A DNA stretch of 64,000 bases from Lumbricus terrestris (taxonomy: Eukaryota > Annelida > Clitellata > Crassiclitellata > Lumbricidae). Under the pieces are notes generated by a model. That model was given only the letters and a program-made list of their open reading frames with translations. It was not told the DNA's origin and made no database searches. The stretch spans positions 21,666,936 to 21,730,935 of the forward strand of contig OX457047.1 of assembly GCA_949752735.1 (NCBI GenBank). Reading direction: 5' to 3'. Below, in pieces: positions 25,701-35,917 of this stretch. Each line of letters begins with the position of its first letter. The first letter of the stretch is position 1. The position numbers were made by a program, and so were the translations under genes.

Positions 25701-26569
25701 GCCACCTAAGCAATAAGCATCAGCTTCTGGCTTTTCTGACGCTGCTTGAAACAACAAAGCCTTACCTCATGGGGTCAATGCGTGTTCCTGCGCTGCAAAC
25801 AGTTCTGCTTTTCTCCAACAGTCTTGACACAAATCAGGATTTTCGGAGAATAGTATGTGATGGGTGGCTTGAGGTTAAGTTCGAAGAGGGAGAGGATGCA
25901 GAGGCGATTATTGATGCTGTAATAAAGCTGCGAACAACGTGGCACCACTTGCTGAAGCAAAAGCTCGAACTGTGCGGACGCCATCCAGGCGCCGATAAGG
26001 TTCTTCAGCGGCGGAAACTGCGACACACGCAAACAACGCTAAGCACAAAACTAGCCGAGTTCCTGCATACCGACATCCACTACTACATCCGTAGGGTACA
26101 TGCAGCGGAAACCCAGACTCTTTATCGTGGTCCCAGTATGGTCGTCGAAGATAGCCGATCACAGAATCTGCTTCGTGATTTGGTTAATCTGGGGGGTGAC
26201 CCACACCCTTATAAGGGCGGCCTGCAGGTTACACCTTATCTGGTCTATGACTGTCTACAGGAAGATGAGGTGGCATCTCTATGGGGGGAGTTTACACAGT
26301 GCATGCAGCGCCACTGGACATGTCCCGAATGTCACCGGGCAATGATAGTCACAGTGGCCGAGAGGCTGAGGCATCAGCAGGACTGCCAGAAAGAACAGTT
26401 GGTTGGCGATGCAGAAAAGGCGATCAGAAACGCTGAGGAGAAGGTGAAAATGGATGCAGTTGACCGCACTCGAAAGCCGCACCACTGCCCAACGTGCAAA
26501 AAAGACTTCAGATTCACAACAGTTGAAATATTCAAGCACAAGAAAGACTGCACATCTGAAAGCAACTGA
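22739..26569 (+). CDS. DHX34: DHX34-like DEAH-box RNA helicase, intronless
   Basis: The 1276-aa product matches the DHX34 family, which in animals works in nonsense-mediated mRNA decay with UPF1/SMG1. An RS/basic N-terminus (about 20-110) precedes a helicase core: Walker A GDTGCGKST at 301-309, Ia TQPRRIA, motif II DEVH at 395-398, SAT at 427-429, motif V STNIAETSVTI, and motif VI QRKGRAGRTG at 603-612. HA2 and OB-fold regions follow, with an acidic insert (EDDDWNIEHDDDDGEAD) at about residues 860-880. The C-terminus has two CX2CX13HX3C fingers (C1195/C1198/H1212/C1216 and C1250/C1253/H1267/C1271). I chose the ATG at 22739; an in-frame ATG at 22592 lies just after a SINE tail. It is a single exon, whereas vertebrate DHX34 has many. 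It is slightly longer than the human protein (about 1140 aa). Confidence 0.95.
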   Translation: MSNDDIARVHSRQSCKSNNSENDGHGHRDRHPEERLNRETKHRADDSGSRSTRTDKSSRTDKHEPSYKKSRNHRDDPEAGYREDRRRRGQVEDSERMASEAHHKREAQNIDRKSRELGATDQKKEVLDGFNDDVDTDWEGYRSVLDGLFFREVDVIKRNSQEYHDFWLFLKKYQDFQRRNPHKRSKMLTEEDLENTSHSGRLDIPSIYNKRYRINISLGCKNTESVLQRQPKRCRSGMPDLTTVQLKYFQQALLHYSDFQQKQKFAKLKKIKKDQQNLPIHQYKAEVLEAVAQNQVVVVAGDTGCGKSTQVPQYLLEAGYENIACTQPRRIACISLSKRVSFETLNEYGSEVAFQVRFEKSRTQATKILFLTEGLLLRQIEIDPSLKQYNVILIDEVHERHIHTDFLLGVIKCILYQRPDLKLVLMSATINIELFSGYFDNAPVCKVPGRLYPIQLQYIPKEATDIADKKDRLDPSPYMRILQLIDHKYPPTERGDVLIFLSGLSDIMAVVEAAKEYTQKVKSWIILPLHSALSIAEQDKVFDYAPEGIRKCVVSTNIAETSVTIDGIRFVVDSGKVKEMNYDTKFGMQKLQEFWISRASAEQRKGRAGRTGPGVCYRLYSESDYDAFQEYSTPEIQRVPLDSLLLQLISMGLPDARKFPFIEPPPKASIETSVAFLKEQGALLENEQMTPIGELLAQLPVDVIVGKMLIMASVFDMIDPVLTIAAGLCIQSVFTTRAHRDYDATQLRKSFESDHGDPLTLLNAFDSWVKVKAEGGDTRKWCRRRGLEEQRFYEMTKLKQQFRELLMDHGLLNREVTDTYTDPEDRRKKVMDRRKLSELRHEQRKTSRKRKVLKMEDDDWNIEHDDDDGEADEKAEDPTDDLDVNIKDLEFRLKNDMTSLHEKANASRNLTQKELIMLKVILCSGLYPQIAIADDHNTFKADTDQVFHTKKKGFVLLHPTSVFTLNPDVLQLKDHEIKEVPGKPSSRGHLSNKHQLLAFLTLLETTKPYLMGSMRVPALQTVLLFSNSLDTNQDFRRIVCDGWLEVKFEEGEDAEAIIDAVIKLRTTWHHLLKQKLELCGRHPGADKVLQRRKLRHTQTTLSTKLAEFLHTDIHYYIRRVHAAETQTLYRGPSMVVEDSRSQNLLRDLVNLGGDPHPYKGGLQVTPYLVYDCLQEDEVASLWGEFTQCMQRHWTCPECHRAMIVTVAERLRHQQDCQKEQLVGDAEKAIRNAEEKVKMDAVDRTRKPHHCPTCKKDFRFTTVEIFKHKKDCTSESN

Positions 26570-26849
26570 ATACCGTTGTGGGCAGTTAAGAAAAATTAAA
26601 ATTATGTTAACTAGGTTTGTCTTTACTTCTTAAAATTAGTGTTTTACAGATTGAAATGTGAAAATGCCAAGTTGTGCTGCAGTGAGGCCTGTATTATAGA
26701 AATGCAGCACAAGTTCATTAGCTCATTTGTTTCAAGTTTTCCACAAAATGCAGATTACCTATTGTGCTACTACATTAGTAGTTTAGACTCAAGCTTTCAG
26801 AAACTAATCTGTTGCCTACGGAGTGTACAAATTTGTTCGTTCCTGAACA

Positions 26850-26875
26850 TTTATTGGAAAGACTTGAGATTTATT
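26850..26875 (-). terminator. Candidate poly(A) signals for PCGF
   Basis: Two AATAAA hexamers on the minus strand (26875-26870 and 26855-26850), the first canonical ones downstream of the PCGF stop. Their use would make the PCGF and DHX34 3' UTRs overlap. Confidence 0.45.
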
Positions 26876-26908
26876 CATCTGTTTCAAAACATTTGTCACT
26901 ATGCATGA

Positions 26909-26914
26909 AATAAA
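26909..26914 (+). terminator. Poly(A) signal AATAAA for DHX34
   Basis: First canonical AATAAA on the plus strand downstream of the DHX34 stop codon, 340 nt after it. Confidence 0.6.
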
Positions 26915-27313
26915 CCCATCATATCATTTGAAGTATTCATCTGTCGTAAAACATTTCTATATCTTTGTAAGAGTCATCACTGAAGGTGGTGAACCTTCAT
27001 ACCTAATTCATTGTGTAACAAGTGTTAAATTTAGGTAACAGTTCTTTCTTAATTGGATAGTATACAAACAAATGCACAAAATTCATACATGTGTAAATAA
27101 CAGTTTGCAATTGGTTTTTTGCTTGAAAAGATCTGATGGCTAAATTGCAGTCATGCTGAAACATTTGTTGCAGCAAGAGATAACGTCCAATAAATCAGGT
27201 GCCAGGATGCACACAGTATGGAAACATCATGTCTACAGAGGTACAGCTGAGGATGATTGCTTTCATTTCGTCAATCCACCAACAATCGTTGATCGTATTT
27301 GATTCTGTTTTCA

Positions 27314-30300
27314 TCATGAGAACACATTCTTTTTGGGAAGAACAGCATAATGAAGAATGATTGGTTTTGTCTGAAATAAAAAAGGACAACAAATTATCTA
27401 CTATCTTGTCAACAAGTAAACTAGCAAGTTTTATTGAAAAATGGCTGTCCAAAGCAACCAACATTACACATTCAAGTGGAAACAAACTTTACCAAAAGTA
27501 AGCCTACGTTACTATAAGTAAAATATAATTAATAGTGTCCGATTGTGCCTCAAAGTGAAACTGCAGTCAAAAATTATAAGTAGCTGAAGAAAAGTAGTGA
27601 AGCTCGACAAGTCTGAGAAACCAGTACTCGGGCTGTGGTTAACAAGAAAACTGAAACAGATGAGGCGAGTTTAGACAGGAATGCTATTAACCCTTTAACA
27701 ATGAGCTGCACTGGTTTCTCACACTTCTTTTTACACGCTCGTCGTTAAGGGGTTAAAGAATTGACAGAACGGGCAGTGAAAGCCAAAGGCCACAAACAGC
27801 AAGAAATCAAAGTGCCCAACACTGTTCATATTGATGGGCACAATAAGAAACATGGCAGTAGATTAAATGCAGTATGGTTTGGTAGGAGAGGTGGGCCAGG
27901 AGCACAGATAGACCGGCCAAACGTATTATGATAGCAAGCCACACTAAAATACGTTGGCTAACACCATACATAGCTAAGAGGTAATGCAGAGACCTGCTAT
28001 TACATTTGAGATTCAAATCTTGCACTATGAACTGGACAAAATTTGAGCAACACAACTGACAAGTTGTCATTACGCTCAATAATGTAAATACATTAAAACT
28101 ACAGGTGCAGGCACTTAAGCGACTTACTGCTGAATGTGGAAAGAAAGCATCACAGACGGAACCCAGAGTCAAAGACTCGTTCAGATGGTAAGTAAAAGCA
28201 AAAACACACACCTGCAAAAAAATAGTCACATGTTGTCACCTATGCCATTGCCAGTAATAAATAATATTATATTCAATTACCAGGTAACAAGCAAAAACGT
28301 CCAAAAATTTTTCCCTACGACCTTTTTATTTTTTATTTTTCTCATGACCTGTTTCAGGATTCATTGCATACATTAGATGTCAAAAATGTGGTCATTGGTA
28401 TAAAGTCTCTGATGAATACATACTGCATAGGCCTAAATGTTAGACATGCAACCATGCCAAGACTCAGCATAGGCAGGTCACGAAAAAATCAGTGCCGGGT
28501 CACATACCAAAACAGACCACGCTCACTTTCAGCCCTGGACGGTTGGGTTAGGAAGGGAGGGAGAGAGAGACAGGGATGGACTAGAAACCTTCACAGGGAT
28601 GGACCAGACACCTTCACAGGGGCAAAAGGAAATTTGAATTTTCAGCCGCCTCAGGAGGGAGGGATGGTTGGATGTAGAGATAGAGGGTGGGAAGAAACAG
28701 ATAGCTGGATGCAGGGTAATAGGCAGGGAAGAGGGAAAATTGTCATGATATGATGATGTGATGACTCGTTTCTTGACATTGTCAAATTGTTTTTAACCAG
28801 TCATTTTAACCATCTTAGGATAGTAGTCACTCAATCATCTAGCATATAAATAAAAAGAAATAATTTAAATTAGTCACCTGTACACCCGAATCTAAGTTGA
28901 GCTTTTTGTGGAGGTAGGTCTGGATGCGCCCAACAGTTGTGTATCTTGGTACCCAGAGATATCGTCTTAGCATCGACTAAACAATGGACCAACAAACAAG
29001 ATCAACAAAAGAAAAAACCAACATATCAACAAAAGAAAACAGCTACACCCATTCTGAGAAGCAAGTATATTCTAAACAGTTAAGCCTATAACAGTACCAT
29101 TCTAAATAACGAGTAACTCTAATATATACAGCAGAAGTTGAATACTAATTCCATTATTAATGAATTTAACACTAAGACGCCTGCAATATCTATTAGACTG
29201 ATGTTGCCTAAAAAAATGTTAGACTAGGATTTATAATGGTGAGTTGGTGACTTACTCGAATGGCTTCTGTGCAGCCGATTCCAAGGGAACCACTGAAATC
29301 AGAGAAGATGAACATGCTATCAGAACAGTCATAATGAGTCACATGCATGCTGCTGGAAAAGTTTCTATGGCACAAAGCCAATCAGTTTTAGTTTTCAAGT
29401 GCAAACAAACTTGCGAGTCCAAAAACACTTGGAAAAAGCAATGCACCCCATGCTTGGGTAACAATACACAAACTGGTCTTTTTTCTGTTCCATTAGTAAC
29501 AGATGATATGAAGTTTAACACGTCTTAGAGAACTGTAAACATGAACAAAGCAAAGAGGAATAAAGATACCACTCTACGAAAACCTTCAAACTGGTTACTT
29601 AAGGCATACAAGAAATGTCAGTATGCTGATTGGCTGCCAGTACTAGATCGCAGTACATTCAAGACCTAGATATGGGTCTTGCACCATCTTGCACCTGCCT
29701 ACCTATTAACTGGTTCTCTCTGTCTCTTTGTCTCACTCAGTTAAAAACAAAGACCAAAGTGAATGTCTTCTTATCAAAGTCATGACATGAGTTGGGGAGG
29801 TCTGAATGGTAAGACACTGGCCAGAAGATCAGAAGGACATGGATTCTATACCTACCGGCCCAAAAGGCTGACTGGTCTTCCACCCAATAGGGAGTGACTG
29901 TATAACGAGCAGGACAAGTGAAAGTGGGTACCTTGCAGCCTGCCATGCAGTAAAATTCATATCCTGTTAAACCTCGTATCATCTGTTACTACTATATCAA
30001 GCAATCTGCATACTTCTCAGTTCAAATTAATAAATGAACATTATTATCAATGGCATGGAAATGTATCTGGAATAAACTACACCAGACCTTTTTGTCTTCT
30101 GCATGGGATTGTGCATTCCATCAAGGCTTGCAAATAATTATGATCTGCTTTCTAAATTAAAACTGGTGTTCATTCTGACTACTACTGGTACACTATTGTG
30201 GGAGGCGGTGGTGTAGTGGGTATGTTTGTTGCCTTGCAGCTGGAGGGCTGCAGGTTCAAATCCACCTCAAGCAGCCGTGTAGGGACCTTGGGCAAGTTTT

Positions 30301-33300
30301 TCACTCGCAATTGCTCAGCACTTCGGCGTGAAACTCCGATTCACTGTCCGTGCTGTAGTCGGGAGCCTTTCTGAGTAGATTCCTGAAGGGGCACTAAAAC
30401 AAGTGCACATACAAACTATTTAAGTTGTTTCAACAAAGCAATTAATTAATTAATGAACTTACCCAGCAAACTCTAGAACTATAGCTGTTCCAAATGAACT
30501 GACAGAAGAAACCTTCTTGCGCCGTACAATTCTGTGACTGTCTATTCCACTCGGATACGCCCCGAAAGGTTTCTTTTCTGCATTAAAAACAGTCAATGTT
30601 ATCAAATAATCATCAAGGACATGCAGATTCTGCTAAAAAAAACAAAAGCCATGGCAAGTGGTTAGACATTTGCCTAAGACCAACAGTTTAAATCCTACTG
30701 ATAATGCCTGGAGTATAAACTTTTGAGCAACAGATGTATCTCTGAGTAAGGTTTCCTGAACATTCATTACTGCTAGCAATCATCTGCAAAAGTTCAGCAA
30801 AACATCTTTTAGCTCAGTATCATGTCCTAGGACCAGTGTTCGCAGAATGATGACCTTACCCAAAGTTCTGGAAAAGCAGATCTGCTAAAAAAACACTTAC
30901 CTAGAGTAAAATAAAATAAACAATTAACTGAAAATCTGAACCACACTTTTCAAGACTCGGTTACTTACATGAGCACTGTGTTTTAACTGCACTACAGCTG
31001 CTGCAGCAATGCCTAAATATACACTTGAGAGTGGTTACATTGTTCACGACAACAATGCATGAAATCGTTGGAACTCGGAATGTGACCAAGCATGCCTCTC
31101 TAAAATGAGACTTGATTGTGTGGCAGTATGTTCGGTGCCGTGTAACCAGAGGACCGCAGGTTCGAATCCACCTCTAGCCACCTTCGACAAGTTGTTTACC
31201 TACAATTGCCTCCTTTGCTCCTAGGTCATGGAGATTACCACGCTAGATTCGTGACCCGGCTGGGACATCTTAGCCTAATCAATGATGAGTAGCAGGGTTA
31301 GACAGGCTTTGAAATCTCATCAACTCATCATGCAACCTCAAATGTGGCAACAAATAATTTCTTTATGCCTTTGTAAATAGAATTCATTTGAAGAATGCCT
31401 TTCTTGACAACATTCCGCAAAAAATGCAGTAGATCTCTAAAAATACAATCAAGTGCAACTGAACAACGCTGCTGACCTGCAGCTGAAGGTGCTAATTTTT
31501 CTTCATTCTCGTAAAACTCTCTTTCTCTTTTCTGTTCTTCTGAAACAAAAGTTTTAAAAATTGTATAATTCTCCAGGTTTGCTAAACGATTCTCAAACCA
31601 TTACGAGAGTTTTTATTAAATTAAATAATGAATAGAACATTGCTAAGTACTGCTAGAAACAGCATAGAGGTCAAACATGAGTATCATCAGTGTTAAATGT
31701 TTTCTATTATTTATTTCTTCTGTAAACTACTGTACGTTCGCTGGTGGTCTAATAAAGAATATCGTTACTTCTTACATACCTACTTAGTATTGCAACGTCA
31801 ACTAATTAATTTCCAAAGTGACAAATAACACATTTTATGGAAGTGTGTTAATGAAATCAAATATCCTCCGCCCTTGTGATTTCCCTGGTCTGAGTTTTAA
31901 CTCTATATCTTCACGATAATATCAGGAGAGTATTATTCTAGATGTTGCAACTAGAGCTGCACTGAATAGGTGATAAACACTATTCAGTCGAATACGAATA
32001 ACTGGACCAACTATTCAGCTGAATACAAATACGAATAGTGTACACAATAGTTCTACTGACAACATTCAGTCACTGTACACAAAGAATGAGAATGCTAACG
32101 CTGCAATATTGTGGTCCAGGCTTTACAGGCAAGGCCTGGCTGCAACTACAGCACATATTTTATTAATAAGAGAGCTACATGTACTTCAGTCCACTCGCTA
32201 TAGCAGCCGCAGGTGTAGAAATCGATGTCACACAATGTATTGAGTTTAAGATTCTAATGTTCATGCGTAATTGCCTAGCAGGCCAAGCTCCGACCTATCT
32301 AATGGAACTCTGTGTGCCTGTGCTAGGCCGTAGATTCCTTCACTCTGCTACGCTTGGTGACCTGGTTGTCCCTATGGCTCGATCTTCCACAGTGCTGCAC
32401 AGAAGCTTTGCTATGGTCGGTCCGTCTTTCTGGAATAAGTTACTTATTAGTCTCTTTAATGAACTTCTTTGTCTTTCTTTGCCCCTTTTCCGCAAGCGTT
32501 TGAAAACCATTCTCTTTGATTGTGATTTGGTGTCAGGTCGCGAGCGCCTCTGAGGAGTTCTCTGGAAGGGGCACTATATAAATGTACGATTACAATTACA
32601 ATTACAACCACTATTCATATTCAGTCTGACCGCTACTATACGGCCAAATAGCGAATAGCTATATGGCGCGCTATTTGACCCCAAAGCGAATATGAAGTGA
32701 ATGTTTGGTACAGCCCTAGTTGCAACATATAGCATGATCAATGTCTTTTTACCGATGACAGTATAATGGAGAAAATTTGCATACCCTGCTCAACCTGTGG
32801 AAGAAGCTTATACAAAACATCTTGCATCGTCGAATCCAACCTAAAGGAAATTAAGAAATAAGACAGCCAAATTAAGAAGCAATAAAACACCAAATAGTAC
32901 TACAGTAAAACACCGAATATAGTACTACAGAAAAAATAAAACTATACCAACTAATAATTCAGTGATGCACAATGTTTACATCGACGATACTAAAATCGCT
33001 CTTTAAATACCCCCTCAATCAAGAGAATAAATTTGGAATTAAGTCGAATTAAGACAAATTATATGGAAAATCCAATACCCTCGGTTGGCAAAGGGTTAAA
33101 GCAAGCCAATAAATATGTAGCAAAATGATAGTAATGGACCACTATCTAGCACTGCGCTGCACTGTAACTGGTATGCTTGCTGAATCATCAGCATATATGA
33201 TATATTACACCATACTATTTTACAACGTACTATTTTACACCATACTATTTTACACTACACTATTTTACATCATACTATATTACACCATACTATTTTTCAC

Positions 33301-33845
33301 CATACTATTTTTACACCATACTATTTTACCTGATGTTGACCAGAGGATCTGTTGGGTGGATGAGAACCTTGCATTTTGGACACAGCAGACTGATGGCAAT
33401 GTGACGCACCAGACAACTCTTGCAGACTACACAAGAATAATACAACAACGTTAAACAGAGGGTATTCATTTATAACATTATTGGCCTTTTATTTTACCTA
33501 TAGGCTAGAAAATAAATGACGAGACATTTACACAAGCAATGTTGTTGCTTGCCTCTTATATGAACCCCTAAAATTCTTTTATGTTAAATACTTTATGATA
33601 TAATCGAAAAAAGAATTATATTTTAGGTTGGGAGTCCAGTCTCTGGCTCCAGCTTGCTCTCACTTCATACTCACTGCAAATTCAAGACTTCAAGGCTACT
33701 ACTCACATGTGTGAAGACATTCTGTGATGGTCGCCGCATTGAAAAAGTAACCCGAGCATAGTTCACACGTGAGCAGGCTGTTCAGCTCGGTTACTGGAAT
33801 TTTGGCAACTGGAAGATACGGAAGAAATTCTGCATCTTTGTTCAT
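27314..33845 (-). CDS. Polycomb group RING finger protein (PCGF), nine exons
   Basis: Exons on the minus strand: 33845-33707, 33426-33330, 32840-32785, 31539-31477, 30577-30463, 29292-29256, 28976-28878, 28211-28128 and 27370-27314. All have AG/GT borders and compatible phases, giving 248 aa. The N-terminal C3HC4 RING uses C27, C30, C43, H45, C48, C51, C62 and C65 (TITECLHTFCKSC is diagnostic of PCGF proteins). LDSTMQDVLYKLLP follows, the conserved segment after PCGF RINGs. The C-terminal half (about 140-248) resembles a RAWUL ubiquitin-like domain and ends KPIILHYAVLPKKNVFS. PCGF proteins pair with RING1/2 in PRC1 to ubiquitinate H2A in the nucleus. By eye PCGF6 or PCGF1 is closest, and the RAWUL is divergent. 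The ATG follows TTTAG, so a 5' exon may exist upstream. Confidence 0.92.
27691..27752. mobile_element. 62-bp piggyBac-type MITE in TTAA
   Basis: Flanked by TTAA on both sides (27687-27690, 27753-27756). Ends CCCTTTAACAATGAGC and GCTCGTCGTTAAGGGG form an inverted repeat with three mismatches. It sits in the last PCGF intron. Confidence 0.75.
29600..29720 (+). mobile_element. LINE RT remnant
   Basis: A decayed frame reading DWLPVLDRSTFKT then LHHLAPAYLLTGS matches the LPV..R..FK...L...LAPAYL core of CR1/L2-type RT C-termini. It contains a stop codon and lies in a PCGF intron. Confidence 0.65.
30203..30415 (+). mobile_element. tRNA-derived SINE, family A (good copy)
   Basis: Head GGCGGTGGTGTAGTGGGTAT, box B AGGTTCAAATCC, middle CACTTCGGCGTGAAACTCCG, tail GTCGGGAGCCTTTCTGAGTA, ending GGGGCACTAAAACAAGTGC. 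It lies in a PCGF intron, 48 bp from an exon donor, and is antisense to the gene. Confidence 0.92.
30648..30740 (+). mobile_element. Degenerate tRNA-like SINE head
   Basis: ATGGCAAGTGGTTAGAC resembles box A and AGTTTAAATCCTAC resembles box B at tRNA-like spacing. No conserved tail was found. Confidence 0.35.
31115..31330 (+). mobile_element. tRNA-derived SINE with a different body
   Basis: Has box B GCAGGTTCGAATCCACCTC as in family A. After the head it continues with GTGACCCGGCTGGGACATC, unlike the other copies. It is either a recombinant or a separate family. Confidence 0.55.
31952..32718. mobile_element. hAT-type element containing a LINE fragment
   Basis: Perfect 8-bp target duplication GTTGCAAC (31944-31951, 32719-32726). 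Ends TAGAGCTGCACTGAA and, inverted, TAGGGCTGTACCAAA. The interior near both ends is rich in GAATAG and CGAATA words. The middle (about 32090-32607) is a LINE 3' end, so the host element is interrupted. Confidence 0.87.
32090..32607 (+). mobile_element. LINE 3' end remnant with family-A tail
   Basis: Encodes LAGQAPTYLMELC and SFAMVGPSFWNKL then LPLFRKRLKTILF, the standard CR1/L2-like RT C-terminus. The 3' UTR carries GCGAGCGCCTCTGAGGAGTT and GGGGCACTATATAAATG followed by (ATTACA)n. That end is the same as the family-A SINE tail. Confidence 0.82.
33197..33329 (-). repeat. Minisatellite of a splice-donor sequence
   Basis: Eight to nine units of about 15 bp; the minus-strand consensus is GTAAAATAGTATGGT. 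The first unit begins exactly at the GT of the PCGF exon-2 donor (CAG|GTAAAATAG), so most units carry a donor-like GTAAAAT. Confidence 0.9.
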
Positions 33846-35308
33846 CTAAATTCAGCAAGTCAAAGAGTCCAATAACTAAATTGTAAATGATGCAATCTCA
33901 TATACGATTCATAAACCAGTAAATTTGGAGAACCTGTATTTATCAATTTGGTATAATTGAATAATTCCACAATCTACTTAACTACCAGTGCGATGAAACG
34001 CGACGCCGAGAAATCCCGCGTGCACAATTATACATTATTTTAGTTGCTTCTATTGCTAAAATATTATACGATGACTTTTACCGTTGACCCGTCGAAACTT
34101 TTAATACTAATAAAAAATGTAAATTTCTTTAATTAAAAATTACTTTACAACAGTATTTTTAAAGAATGATAATAAAATTGAATTGTATTAAAATTTTAGC
34201 CAAAGGACCATGATGTAGGTTGAAACGGACTACGCTCGGAGTTACTTCGAGTAGCCTAAGCCCGCGCAGCGCGTGCAACAACGTTGATTCGAACGAATAA
34301 ATCGAACATTTGTATTGTATTGGCAGTATTGTGATGTATTGTGTTGTAGTGCATTGTATTGCATATGACTATTTATAAAGCACCATGATGTTTCCTCGAC
34401 TAGACCTTCTCGGATTTTGACCGGTCGCCGGAGCGGACAAAGCAGCCTGGTTACTGGAACCTATTGCGGACTTTACTTTGATAGAGCTGTCTGGTGCTAA
34501 GCTATAGTTTCTTTGGCGGAGAAATTTCGAAGCACGTTAGACTAGGCCTACATTTACATCCACGATAGGAAATCATTCAGAGGTTCTATAGGCCTATATA
34601 GGGCCTATGTAACTGTAAGTACCGACGTCTTCTAGCCTACAATGTTTGGCGATGCTTTTTTGTTCGTCGCTGGAGTCGGTTGGACCCATTAGGCCTAGGC
34701 CTATAGGCTAATGTGCGACAAATCAAATAATGTAAAAACAATTAATGTCAACAGTTCCAAAGAAATTTGAAAGGTCGTAATTATATATATATATAGGCAG
34801 CAAAGTACGTAGGTCAACATCAAAATGGGCTGCCGCGATCTAGTATGGTGGCGCCCCCACTGTCGCTGACCTTCTGTTCGCGGGTTCTGTTAAGACTCCG
34901 TCTCAGGGAAAAAGTTGAAAAATAGAAACCTTGAAAGAGTTTTAAATGATGAGACAGATAATATTATTATGTTCGTCCATTTGCGCCAACCCCGACTTCT
35001 ACGGCGCCATTACATTGATGATTCAGCCGATGTTATCTAAGACCATTAGCCGGATGAATCGGTTAAAGTGCACAGACGTTTGTATCCTAACCAAACTTAT
35101 TAATTCATTGGCAAAGTCATAATCAGAGATAGGTCAAACCAAAGTTTATTAATCGTGTTTTCAGTGCCGGTAGACCTATGTGAGGATAAATATTATTATG
35201 CTCATAGTAGCCTAGATAAAGCTATATTATAAGATAGCAGGCCTAATTGCAAGCCGCAATAACATTTCTTGTAGTAGTTGTAACATGATGGAAGAGAGGC
35301 CTAAAAGG

Positions 35309-35623
35309 CAGCGGCGCCCGCAGGATTTTTTTCTTGTACGCACAGAAATTTTCTAGAATTTTTCAAAAACATACGTTTTCTATTCGCCGAAAAAACTGAT
35401 GACCTTTTTTTTTTTAGTCATCAACCTAGAATTTCCCAAAAACATACCTTTTCTATCCGCCGAAAAAACTGATGACCTTTTTTTTTTTAGTCATCAATCC
35501 TAGAATTTCCCAAAAACATACCATTTGGGTCATCGCGCTGTACGCACTTACGTATGTGCGTACGTCTACGGGCGCCGCTGCTGTACGCACTTGCGTAAGT
35601 GCGTACGCCTGCGGGCGCCGCTG
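35309..35623. mobile_element. hAT-type MITE, 315 bp, with internal tandem repeats
   Basis: Ends CAGCGGCGCCCGCAGG and, inverted, CAGCGGCGCCCGCAGG. A perfect 8-bp target duplication CTAAAAGG flanks it (35301-35308, 35624-35631). The interior repeats a unit of about 73 bp twice; each carries the hairpin module GATGACCTTTTTTTTTTAGT. The right terminus is duplicated (about 45 bp), each copy with a palindrome like GTACGCACTTGCGTAAGTGC. Confidence 0.94.
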
Positions 35624-35917
35624 CTAAAAGGCTATGTAGCCCTAGAATAGTTACATTTAAGTTGCTTGTATGATTACTGTTTACTATACCCGTTGCGATT
35701 GCCTCTTTAACCTTTTGCCTCATTATAATTAGTCTTAATATGTGACGTCACAATCACCGTTTATGACATCGTCGCAAGATGACGCAATTTTTCTTCGTTC
35801 ATTCGATTCATTCTGCTGGTGACTGCAGAGAAGAAATTAACAAAATCGATGAAAAAGGCGACAAAAGCGACAAAAGGCGACGAAAGATGACGAAAGAAGA
35901 TGACGAAGATGTCGAAG

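Larger units (their letters stand above)
26570..27313. other. Tail-to-tail interval between DHX34 and PCGF
   Basis: Holds the two 3' UTRs and poly(A) signals in both directions. No repeat or extra gene recognised. The open frame at 26639-26908 is 3' UTR. Confidence 0.65.

Noticed and set aside
28364..28753. 129-codon plus frame in a PCGF intron
   Set aside because: Low-complexity Gly/Arg-rich translation of a purine-rich stretch, with no domain.
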